From contig JBGPKH010000227.1 of assembly GCA_041485845.1 (NCBI GenBank), forward strand, positions 1 through 12,134: a DNA stretch of 12,134 nucleotides, read 5' to 3'. Both the position numbers and the translations under genes were made by a program. Positions 6,788 to 12,134 of this stretch are shown in pieces; position 1 is the stretch's first letter; every line of letters begins with the position of its first letter. Below the pieces are notes generated by a model. The model ran no database searches. It had not been told where the DNA came from and saw only the letters and a program-made list of their open reading frames with translations. Origin of the DNA: OMOG01 sp041485845. Lineage in GTDB: Bacteria; Acidobacteriota; Terriglobia; Bryobacterales; Bryobacteraceae.

Positions 6788-9634
6788 TCAAAATCCCTGG
6801 GCCCTCAGGTCGGCAAGGGCTTCATCCGCATCGCGTAGCGCTACAGACCGCAGCCAGTAGCGCAGTCGGTCCGGCTTCAACAGAAAGATGAACCTGTCGT
6901 CATAGATCCGGGCAATGCGGGTGACATAAAGGGTTGTACGCGTGTGTTCATGCAGGAGCCCATCGAGCTTATCCTTCAACTCATCGGCTCCGCTCCAGTC
7001 TACCCTCCCGTCGCCAAAGACAAATGGCTGGCAGATAACTCCTGGCCACGTCTGCGGTTCGATTGCGTGCAGGGGGGGCCTTTTGTAAATCGCATTGATC
7101 TGGCCCACAAAGACGCGGTTGAACTGAGGAAGCGCAGCGTAAGCCTTCTCCTTCATCGCTGCCGAATCTTCGCCGAGCCGAATTAGGTCGCGGTAGTAAT
7201 CCACGATGTCGTCAACGAGGATCTGTTCGTTTTGACTGAGGTCGAGCGTTCCGCTCTCGGGGTAAGGAAGGGCGAAGATCTCGTCCGCGCAGACGGCCGT
7301 CGCTCTACGCGAGAATAGACTGGTGCTGATCGCTGCCACGAATGCCTGGAGGGGGCGCTTGACTTCTCTTAGCCAAGCGCCTGCGGCCCGCACGTGACTA
7401 CGCCGCGCCGGCGGAGCGCAGAATCCCACGATCTGCGCTTTGTAGGTAAGGTAGTGTTTCTCCCAGATGTCGTGTGGTAGATCCATGTGCTCGCGGACAA
7501 GAAGCATTGGCGGCGTGAACCGCTTCTCGGAGCGAGGTGATTCGTACGGGCCTGCTGGTGCTATTGTTATTCCTTTCTCATCGATTCCCTCCTCAGTGAG
7601 CGCGTCGGACTGGAGAAGCGGTTTACCGACCACATGGCTCGAAGGCCTTGAGACACCTCTCGCGCCTTTGATAAATCCTTCTCCGAAGTCCCATCCCTGC
7701 TTCTCCGCATATTGTCCAAGTGTACGAAAACCCTGCAGGCGCTCAACGAATCCTAACACTCGTCCGCCACCCAATAGGTTTGTTCGCCATACACCGTCAT
7801 TCCTCTGGGCAAGTTGGCGCGGCAACCAGTGCAGATCGTAGTAATCGAGGTCAAAGCCCTGTTCAGCATCGATTCGTCCGCTGCGGCGGAACGTGGCATG
7901 AAGGATTTTCCGGTCGGCGGGGGCCGGCGCAGCTTCTGCCACCACAACAATAACCTTCGTGTCGGCGCCGCCTCTTTGGAATAGGCCCCGGACCGAAATG
8001 AAGTCCAGAACCTCCCGAACGTCCCACTTCGCGATGAAGTTCCGCCGGAACTCGATTGACTGTTGGTTGTAAAGGAAGTTGTACTGCTGCAGCATGCTGA
8101 GCACACCACCTTCGGTGATCATACCCATGGCCTCGTACAGAAAGAGGTATGCCATCTGCTTGTCGGGCAACGGACCGTGGGTTTCCTCGTAGTGCTGGTA
8201 GCTGCGTTCGGCCGCTGGAGTATTGAGGCTTGACTCGAAGGGAGGATTTCCGACGACGACGCCAATTGATTCCTTCAACAAGCCATGTTCCTTTGCTTCG
8301 AAGAAACAGGAATGATGGAGCGTCCTCCCCGCCAGCGGAGGAAAGAGCTTGATGCTGGTGCGGATCTCCTCCGGTTCCAGGGCATCGCAGAGCGCCAGAC
8401 ACAGGCTGAAGGCCGCGAGTTCGACGGAGCCCTCTTCCAGATCAATGCCCTGGACTTTCTTTAGCAGGCGCTTGAGGACTGGGATTCCCGGTCTCTTCCA
8501 CCCGTTGCGACTTCGCCAATGAAGCACGAGCCGCTTGTAAGCCTCCACGAGAAAGACGCCCGAGCCACAGCAGGGATCGACGATAACTTCATCACGCTCC
8601 TGCAAACGGTCGAGGCGCTCCCAGCTCAGCGCCTCCTCCAGCATGAGACGGACAAGGAATGGCGGCGTATAGACGGAAGTTTCGCTGTCTTTTACAAAGA
8701 TCTGGTATACGTGGCTGATCAGTTCCACAGGCAGGTCTTTGAACGAATAGAGTTGCCACAGCGTCAACTGACCCCCCGGCTCTTCATGCGCTTCGATAAG
8801 CCTTGCGAAACGGGCGAGCTGAGTGCTGGCTTTCAAAGATTCACGGTCAGCTTCATTGAAGATGAAAACGTGGCCGTTGAACCTTTCCTCCAAGTCCTCC
8901 AGGAGAGCGACCAGAGCCTTGCCATTCGCCAGAACCTCGAAGAACTTCGTAGCGCCCTTGAGGAATTCACCAAAGTAGCCCGGGAGGAAGACGCCGCGCT
9001 CTTCAAGGTAGGCGATCAGCAATGAGAGGATCAGCAGGCGACGCCGAAGGTGCTTCTTGAGAATTCCTTCTGCATTCAAGTCGCTGTTGAGTTGCCGAAC
9101 CTCATCAATAAGGCGTTTGTGCGCGGCCTTGGAGGCAGACAACATTGCCTTGCAGACGTTGGGATCGTCCCAAAGAGTACCGTTGCGCAGGCGCGCCGCA
9201 TCCCACCAGGCATCGCTGCTGCTGATGGTGGCTGCGATCTTCAGCGTCCTGACCGGCTTGCAGACGATCTCGCCAGTGGCGGATACGAAGTCAGGCTTGT
9301 GGGCGCACCGAAAAAGCTGGACAAGGCCCGGAGTTTTGCGGTAGATCAGCGGAACGCCGCCCCAACTCCAGAGACGTTTATGAAGTTCAGCAAAACTAAT
9401 GTCGTCTTCAGGACCCGCTGAGACGAAGACAAAAGCCTGCGGGACCGGCGGCCCGCCATTGCGGCCGGCTTCGAAGAAAACCGAGTGGGCACCATATGCC
9501 GCCGCCTTTTCCATGATGGCAACCTCTTCTGGGGGGCCGTTGCGTTCGTAGGCGGCAACAGGCACCAGGCCGTCGACAGCGCCACCCGTGGAGGCTGCCC
9601 CTAGGTCGATCAGCCATTGTGCGGGAGTATTCAT
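6788..9634 (-). CDS. Adenine-N6 DNA methyltransferase, Eco57I/type IIG-like
   Basis: A 948-residue protein that should methylate adenine in a specific DNA sequence using S-adenosylmethionine. Residues 1-130 form an alpha/beta domain with LHKRLWSWGGVPLIY (84-98), like the N-terminal domain of type IIG enzymes, but I see no ExK catalytic motif in it. A helical part leads to YTPPFLVRLML (322-332). Motif I is DPCCGSG (353-359), GIDLEEGSVELA (396-407) follows, and the catalytic motif IV is NPPF (463-466). About 600-800 should be the target-recognition region. The C-terminal 50 residues, with RYWLRSVALRDADEALADL, look like a conserved module. I chose ATG 9634 because it overlaps the stop of the small ORF before it as ATGA and has GGCGGA six bases upstream; ATG 9640 and GTG 9673 are alternatives. 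Size and layout fit a type IIG enzyme whose nuclease has been moved to the next gene. Confidence 0.88.
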   Translation of the reverse strand: MNTPAQWLIDLGAASTGGAVDGLVPVAAYERNGPPEEVAIMEKAAAYGAHSVFFEAGRNGGPPVPQAFVFVSAGPEDDISFAELHKRLWSWGGVPLIYRKTPGLVQLFRCAHKPDFVSATGEIVCKPVRTLKIAATISSSDAWWDAARLRNGTLWDDPNVCKAMLSASKAAHKRLIDEVRQLNSDLNAEGILKKHLRRRLLILSLLIAYLEERGVFLPGYFGEFLKGATKFFEVLANGKALVALLEDLEERFNGHVFIFNEADRESLKASTQLARFARLIEAHEEPGGQLTLWQLYSFKDLPVELISHVYQIFVKDSETSVYTPPFLVRLMLEEALSWERLDRLQERDEVIVDPCCGSGVFLVEAYKRLVLHWRSRNGWKRPGIPVLKRLLKKVQGIDLEEGSVELAAFSLCLALCDALEPEEIRTSIKLFPPLAGRTLHHSCFFEAKEHGLLKESIGVVVGNPPFESSLNTPAAERSYQHYEETHGPLPDKQMAYLFLYEAMGMITEGGVLSMLQQYNFLYNQQSIEFRRNFIAKWDVREVLDFISVRGLFQRGGADTKVIVVVAEAAPAPADRKILHATFRRSGRIDAEQGFDLDYYDLHWLPRQLAQRNDGVWRTNLLGGGRVLGFVERLQGFRTLGQYAEKQGWDFGEGFIKGARGVSRPSSHVVGKPLLQSDALTEEGIDEKGITIAPAGPYESPRSEKRFTPPMLLVREHMDLPHDIWEKHYLTYKAQIVGFCAPPARRSHVRAAGAWLREVKRPLQAFVAAISTSLFSRRATAVCADEIFALPYPESGTLDLSQNEQILVDDIVDYYRDLIRLGEDSAAMKEKAYAALPQFNRVFVGQINAIYKRPPLHAIEPQTWPGVICQPFVFGDGRVDWSGADELKDKLDGLLHEHTRTTLYVTRIARIYDDRFIFLLKPDRLRYWLRSVALRDADEALADLRAQGF

Positions 9635-9729
9635 GGGCATTCCGCCACCCGCGCTCCGTCTCTGATGGCACACTCCGAAGCAGGCGCGCCGTTAGGCGTC
9701 GACTTGAGTTCAAGGTGCATTGGTTCCAT
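9631..9729 (-). CDS. Candidate 32-residue small ORF coupled to the methyltransferase
   Basis: A short frame beginning ATG GAA CCA ATG and ending in a TGA that shares four bases (ATGA, 9631-9634) with the methyltransferase start. It begins 20 bp after the stop of the ribbon-helix-helix gene, and the purine run GAAGAGAG sits five bases before its ATG. The product is MEPMHLELKSTPNGAPASEC followed by IRDGARVAECP, with two cysteines, no membrane segment and no known motif. It may be a real micropeptide, a leader that delivers ribosomes to the methyltransferase start, or chance. The perfect fit between its two neighbours is the only evidence. Confidence 0.42.
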   Translation of the reverse strand: MEPMHLELKSTPNGAPASECAIRDGARVAECP

Positions 9730-9749
9730 TTGCACTCTCTTCCCGAGCA

Positions 9750-9953
9750 TCACTGCTTCCGCTTTTGCTTGGTAAGCTCAAAACCTTCCTTCAGGAGTTC
9801 CACCATCGTCATGCCCTGGCTAACGGCGTATCCCTTGAACTGCTTCTTGAATTCAGTCGTGACCTTGAAATTGAGTGTCTCCGTGTCCGCCGCAGCCATT
9901 GGCGACGTTTCCTTCCCCCGGCGATGTAATTGTCGAACTTTGGCTTCGGCCAT
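9750..9953 (-). CDS. Ribbon-helix-helix DNA-binding protein, probable cassette regulator
   Basis: A 67-residue protein. After a flexible basic N-terminus (residues 1-22) comes a beta-strand TETLNFKV (24-31), helix A TTEFKKQFKGYAVSQ (32-46), a turn at G47 and helix B MTMVELLKEGFELTK (48-62), then a basic tail KQKRKQ overlapping its end. This strand-helix-helix order is the ribbon-helix-helix (CopG/ParG/Arc) fold, which binds DNA as a dimer through the strand. ATG 9953 is chosen because GGGAG stands eight bases before it; a TTG at 9971 is possible but has no such site. It is the first gene after the promoter and is followed by the small ORF and the methyltransferase, so it most likely controls expression of the cassette. 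An antitoxin role is less likely as no toxin gene is adjacent. Confidence 0.8.
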   Translation of the reverse strand: MAEAKVRQLHRRGKETSPMAAADTETLNFKVTTEFKKQFKGYAVSQGMTMVELLKEGFELTKQKRKQ

Positions 9954-9982
9954 GACAGCGGCTCCCTTCAAAACGGAACTTC

Positions 9983-9994
9983 ATGTTTATGTTT
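9983..9994. promoter_or_regulatory. Tandem ATGTTT repeat, possible operator
   Basis: Two back-to-back copies of ATGTTT lie between the predicted transcription start (near 10001) and the start codon of the ribbon-helix-helix gene. Proteins of this fold often bind short tandem or inverted repeats near their own promoter, so this is a candidate binding site. The repeat is short enough to be chance. Confidence 0.3.
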
Positions 9995-10007
9995 TTGCAC
10001 CTAAGGC

Positions 10008-10037
10008 AGTATAGGCGGATAGCCAGTTTTCAGTCAA
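10008..10037 (-). promoter_or_regulatory. Sigma70-type promoter of the restriction-modification cassette
   Basis: On the minus strand TTGACT (10032-10037) and TATACT (10008-10013) each match five of six consensus bases and are 18 bp apart. Transcription would start near 10001, leaving a leader of about 48 bases before the ATG at 9953. It is the best promoter in the window and points directly into the cassette. Confidence 0.7.
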
Positions 10038-10494
10038 TACGGAAAGCCAGAATTCTGTCCGAACCAAGCACGAAGCATGGGCCGATCGTCAACGTCCGAT
10101 TATATTCGCTTTTTATTCGCCACGCAATATTGGCAATCTGAAGAAGTAGAAGAGGAAAGCAGAAAGGTGCGGGTAGTTCTGGGATGCCTCGACATCCGCG
10201 CCTTCCCCAACCCGGTTGCAGCGTCGGCATCACTGGGCTGAGAGAGACTAACCGCGCGAATTGCATCACCACCGACAACTATCGTCTTTGTTTTCATCTC
10301 TTTATGCAAGTCATCCCATAAATCTTGGAATCCTGATTTTCCGAGTCACGCACGATGGAAAAATATTTTCGTTTTCCCTGCCACCTGCATCCTATAGATT
10401 CCACTCTTCTTACTCTCCACCCCAATCTCCGCCACCCTCCCCGCTTACCGGTTTCCCCAAATCGGTCTGCTACAGTAAATACAGAAGGAAGAAT
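10038..10494. other. Gene-poor stretch upstream of the cassette
   Basis: No confident gene. A minus-strand frame without stops from 10345 to 10100 contains ATG 10297 and reads MKTKTIVVGGDAIRAVSLSQ at its start, with codon use that looks more protein-like than the rest of the stretch, but it ends in low-complexity Ser/Thr and has no proper Shine-Dalgarno sequence. It may be a remnant. Plus-strand frames over 10355-10890 are Pro/Arg-rich and look spurious. Base composition is visibly more AT-rich around 10090-10140 and 10290-10400 than elsewhere. Confidence 0.4.
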
Positions 10495-10530
10495 ACAGCT
10501 CCCCGCGACCCGGGGAGCTGTTTGCGTTTT
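10495..10530 (+). terminator. Terminator-like hairpin without an assigned gene
   Basis: ACAGCTCCCC (10495-10504) and GGGGAGCTGT (10512-10521) form a perfect 10-bp stem around a 7-base loop, followed by TTGCGTTTT on the plus strand. The strong GC-rich stem with a T-rich tail fits an intrinsic terminator, though the tail is broken by GCG. No plus-strand gene ends here, so it may end a small RNA from the preceding gene-poor stretch, or be a structured leader element. Confidence 0.45.
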
Positions 10531-10541
10531 AGGCCGCCGGA

Positions 10542-10950
10542 CGACGCAGAAATGCGTCGCCGATTCCAGGTAACTCACATGTCTTCAACACCGCAATCCC
10601 GAACGCCGACGCAGATCTGCGTCGCCCGCCCTGGCCGCCGACGCCCGGGAGACGCAAACCTCTCCAAAAGCCCGCAGTTTGCGTCTCCCGATTTCGACTC
10701 GTGCCCCCAAACCCCAGAAACCAAACACGTTGCGCCATCCCACTTTTGCATCCCGCCGGCCGCAAATTTGCGTCATTTGCGTCTCCCGCCGGAGCGGCCG
10801 CCCCCAACGCCCCGCCGCCATTCTGTGACGCACTCTCCGAAAAACACCCTCGACGTGCGTCACAAAATTCCACGCCATCCCCGCAAGCCCTAGATAATCA
10901 AGCCGTTACTGCGACGACTTTTCACACCAGCATCCTCCGGAATTTGCGTC
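10542..10950. repeat. Cluster of GACGCA/TGCGTC repeats and palindromes
   Basis: The hexamer GACGCA or its complement occurs eleven times in 409 bp: at 10543, 10553, 10608, 10618, 10651, 10680, 10769, 10778, 10827, 10856 and 10945 (left ends). Several are arranged as inverted repeats: a 7-bp stem with a GAAA loop (10542-10559), an 18-bp perfect palindrome CGACGCAGATCTGCGTCG (10607-10624), 10-bp arms TGTGACGCAC/GTGCGTCACA (10824-10833, 10855-10864) and the palindrome CGCAAATTTGCG (10761-10772). TTTGCGTCTCCCG is repeated exactly at 10678-10690 and 10776-10788. By chance far fewer than one hexamer would be expected in this length. It may be an array of regulator sites, or a short interspersed repeat family that has spread locally. 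Confidence 0.8.
10646..10690. repeat. Perfect 14-bp inverted repeat
   Basis: CGGGAGACGCAAAC (10646-10659) and GTTTGCGTCTCCCG (10677-10690) are exact reverse complements separated by 17 bases. This is the longest spaced inverted repeat in the GACGCA cluster. It resembles the ends of a very small element or a strong RNA hairpin; there is no T-run after it, so a terminator is unlikely. Confidence 0.75.
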
Positions 10951-11276
10951 ATCTATGTCACAGCCCGGATCCCCAATCCGTTCCCACTTTTGGGGCTAGG
11001 AATCGCGGCTCGATAGCGGGAACCGGTATCCGGGCCGCCCCGTCCTGGCAACAATTCCAAGCAGTTACAACTTGCCGGATTTTCGGCCCCGACGAATTCC
11101 AGAAATGGAATTCATGAAATTGAAAACATTGCACTTATCTCGTCCATCGCGCTTGTATTCCCGGTGCAATTGAGTTATCGTTTAGTCGATTCGATCATTT
11201 GAGAGATCCACGTCCGATAGGACAAACCGCCCCCGAGCCACTGTTGTGGGGGTTGCCTGCAAGAATAGGGAGAAAT
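10951..11276 (+). other. Leader region of the receptor gene, no gene seen
   Basis: No open frame here looks coding. It holds a GAAA-loop hairpin (11094-11113) and CCCCC/GGGGG segments (11230-11234, 11248-11252) that could pair just ahead of the receptor start. A possible promoter, TTGCAC with TTGTAT 18 bp downstream (around 11130-11160), is weak. The receptor's Shine-Dalgarno sequence AGGGAG lies at 11267-11272. Confidence 0.4.
11094..11113. repeat. 8-bp inverted repeat with GAAA loop
   Basis: GAATTCCA and TGGAATTC flank GAAA, giving a perfect eight-pair stem with a GNRA tetraloop if read as RNA on the plus strand. It has the same loop as the hairpin at 10542-10559 although the stems differ. 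It lies about 165 bp upstream of the receptor start codon. Its function is unknown. Confidence 0.55.
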
Positions 11277-12134
11277 ATGGCGATTCGAAGCATGACCAGG
11301 ATTGTTGCGTTTCTGTTACTCGCGTTCGGGCTGTATGCCCAGGACCGGGCGACTTTGACTGGAACCGTCACGGACCCCAGCGGCGCCGTGATTCCCAATG
11401 CGACGGTGAAAGCCACTCTCACCGCAACCAACGCCACCAGCGAGACGAAGACCAATGCGGACGGCGCTTACACCATTCCGTACCTGAATCCCGGCGTGTA
11501 TGACATCGAGGCCACCGCCAACGGATTCCAGGCGCTCAAGCGCCAAGCCATCACGCTCGCGGTGGGTCAAAGGCTGCAAATGACCTTGCAGTTGACCGTG
11601 GGCCAGGCGACCACCGAGATCACGGTCACCGGCCAGCAGGAGACCATCGACACCACTGACGCCAACCGCGGCCTGGTCTTCGATCCGGTCAAGACCCAGG
11701 AGTATCCGCTCAACGGCCGCCAGAGTTACATGCTGCTGATGCTCACTCCGGGCGTGATCTTCACGCAGGAGCAGTTCGGCGCCAGCGGTTTCTCCGGCAC
11801 GCGCGCCTGGGACGTGAACGGCAGCTACAAGTTCAACGGCGCCCGCGGCGGCAACGGCAACAACGTGTTCATGCTGAACGGCACCCCCATCAGCAACGAA
11901 GGCAGCACTTGGGAATTCGCGCCCAACGTGGACCACATCCAGGAGTTCAGCGCCCTTACGACCGTGTACGACGCCCAGTACGGCCACGAAGCCGGCGGCG
12001 TGGTGAATACCGTGCTCAAGAGCGGCACCAACAACTGGCACGGCGATGTCTACGAATACTTCCGCAACGCGGTGCTCGACGCCAACAATTTTTCCAATAA
12101 TTCTCTGGGGGCGCCCAAGGGCAACCACCAGCAG
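11277..12134 (+). CDS. Oar-like TonB-dependent receptor, 5' part (runs off the window)
   Basis: The first 286 residues of an outer-membrane receptor; the beta-barrel lies beyond the window. Residues 1-21 are a signal peptide (hydrophobic core VAFLLLAFGL, likely cut after A21 in LYAQD). Residues 26 to about 120 form a carboxypeptidase-regulatory-like domain starting TLTGTVTDPSGAVIPNATV and including NADGAYTIPYLNPGVYDIEA. From about 140 a plug domain follows: EYPLNGR, TPGVI, NGARGGNGNNVFMLNG and the end GGVVNTVLKSGTNNWHGDVY. FRNAVLDANNFSNN (269-282) is typical of the acidobacterial Oar-like group. It probably takes up oligosaccharides or other large nutrients in the outer membrane. The start ATG 11277 has AGGGAG four bases upstream. 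A long antisense frame over it is a shadow of GC-rich coding. Confidence 0.93.
   Translation, partial: MAIRSMTRIVAFLLLAFGLYAQDRATLTGTVTDPSGAVIPNATVKATLTATNATSETKTNADGAYTIPYLNPGVYDIEATANGFQALKRQAITLAVGQRLQMTLQLTVGQATTEITVTGQQETIDTTDANRGLVFDPVKTQEYPLNGRQSYMLLMLTPGVIFTQEQFGASGFSGTRAWDVNGSYKFNGARGGNGNNVFMLNGTPISNEGSTWEFAPNVDHIQEFSALTTVYDAQYGHEAGGVVNTVLKSGTNNWHGDVYEYFRNAVLDANNFSNNSLGAPKGNHQQ

Noticed and set aside
9750..9953. Antitoxin of a type II toxin-antitoxin pair
   Set aside because: The fold would allow it, but the following frames are a 32-codon ORF and a methyltransferase; no ParE, RelE or other toxin-like gene is adjacent.
6063..9953. BREX or DISARM locus
   Set aside because: The methyltransferase is broadly like PglX in kind, but none of the partner genes (PglZ, BrxC, helicase, phospholipase D) are present in the flanks shown.
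10261..10893. 210-codon plus-strand frame over the GACGCA cluster
   Set aside because: Pro/Arg/Ser-rich translation follows from the base composition and repeats; no ribosome site or recognisable domain.
11316..12128. 270-codon minus-strand open frame opposite the receptor gene
   Set aside because: The plus strand encodes a textbook signal peptide, regulatory-like domain and plug; the antisense frame has the Val/His/Gly-rich look of a shadow.

Overview
The window looks like a piece of an Acidobacteriota chromosome, probably of the Solibacter/Bryobacter type. The grounds are high GC, long secreted and sugar-handling proteins, and above all the start of a large Oar-like TonB-dependent receptor with an N-terminal carboxypeptidase-regulatory-like domain, a family greatly expanded in soil acidobacteria. 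This assignment is inferred from gene content; no marker gene settles it.

Layout. Positions 1-304 hold five copies, in both orientations, of a 10-15 bp sequence built on TTATGCCGA; they look like the end of a mobile element or a recombination-site cluster. A small DUF350 membrane protein (523-726, minus) and a tRNA-Gly(UCC) (757-831, plus) follow, arranged divergently. Next is a minus-strand operon read from 5722 down to 878: a secreted beta-propeller/phosphoesterase fusion, a GH57 glycoside hydrolase 11 bp behind it, and a 69-residue protein with a CPDC motif.

The accessory part is 6063-9953, a tightly packed minus-strand cassette. In transcription order it has a clear sigma70-type promoter (10008-10037), a ribbon-helix-helix protein, a 32-codon small ORF, a 948-residue adenine-N6 DNA methyltransferase of the Eco57I/type IIG kind, and a 239-residue protein with a PD-(D/E)XK nuclease signature. 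The small ORF and the methyltransferase overlap by ATGA; the nuclease starts within a few bases of the methyltransferase stop. I read this as a self-regulated restriction-modification-like defence cassette in which modification/recognition and cleavage sit on two polypeptides. It is the best candidate here for an under-described system.

Between the cassette and the receptor gene (11277 to the window end, plus) lie about 1.3 kb without a convincing gene. This stretch has an orphan terminator-like hairpin, eleven copies of GACGCA/TGCGTC in about 410 bp, several as perfect inverted repeats, and a second GAAA-loop hairpin. Left of the cassette (5756-6062) a promoter-like box and a perfect Shine-Dalgarno sequence lead to no normal start codon, which may mark a gene broken when the cassette arrived.
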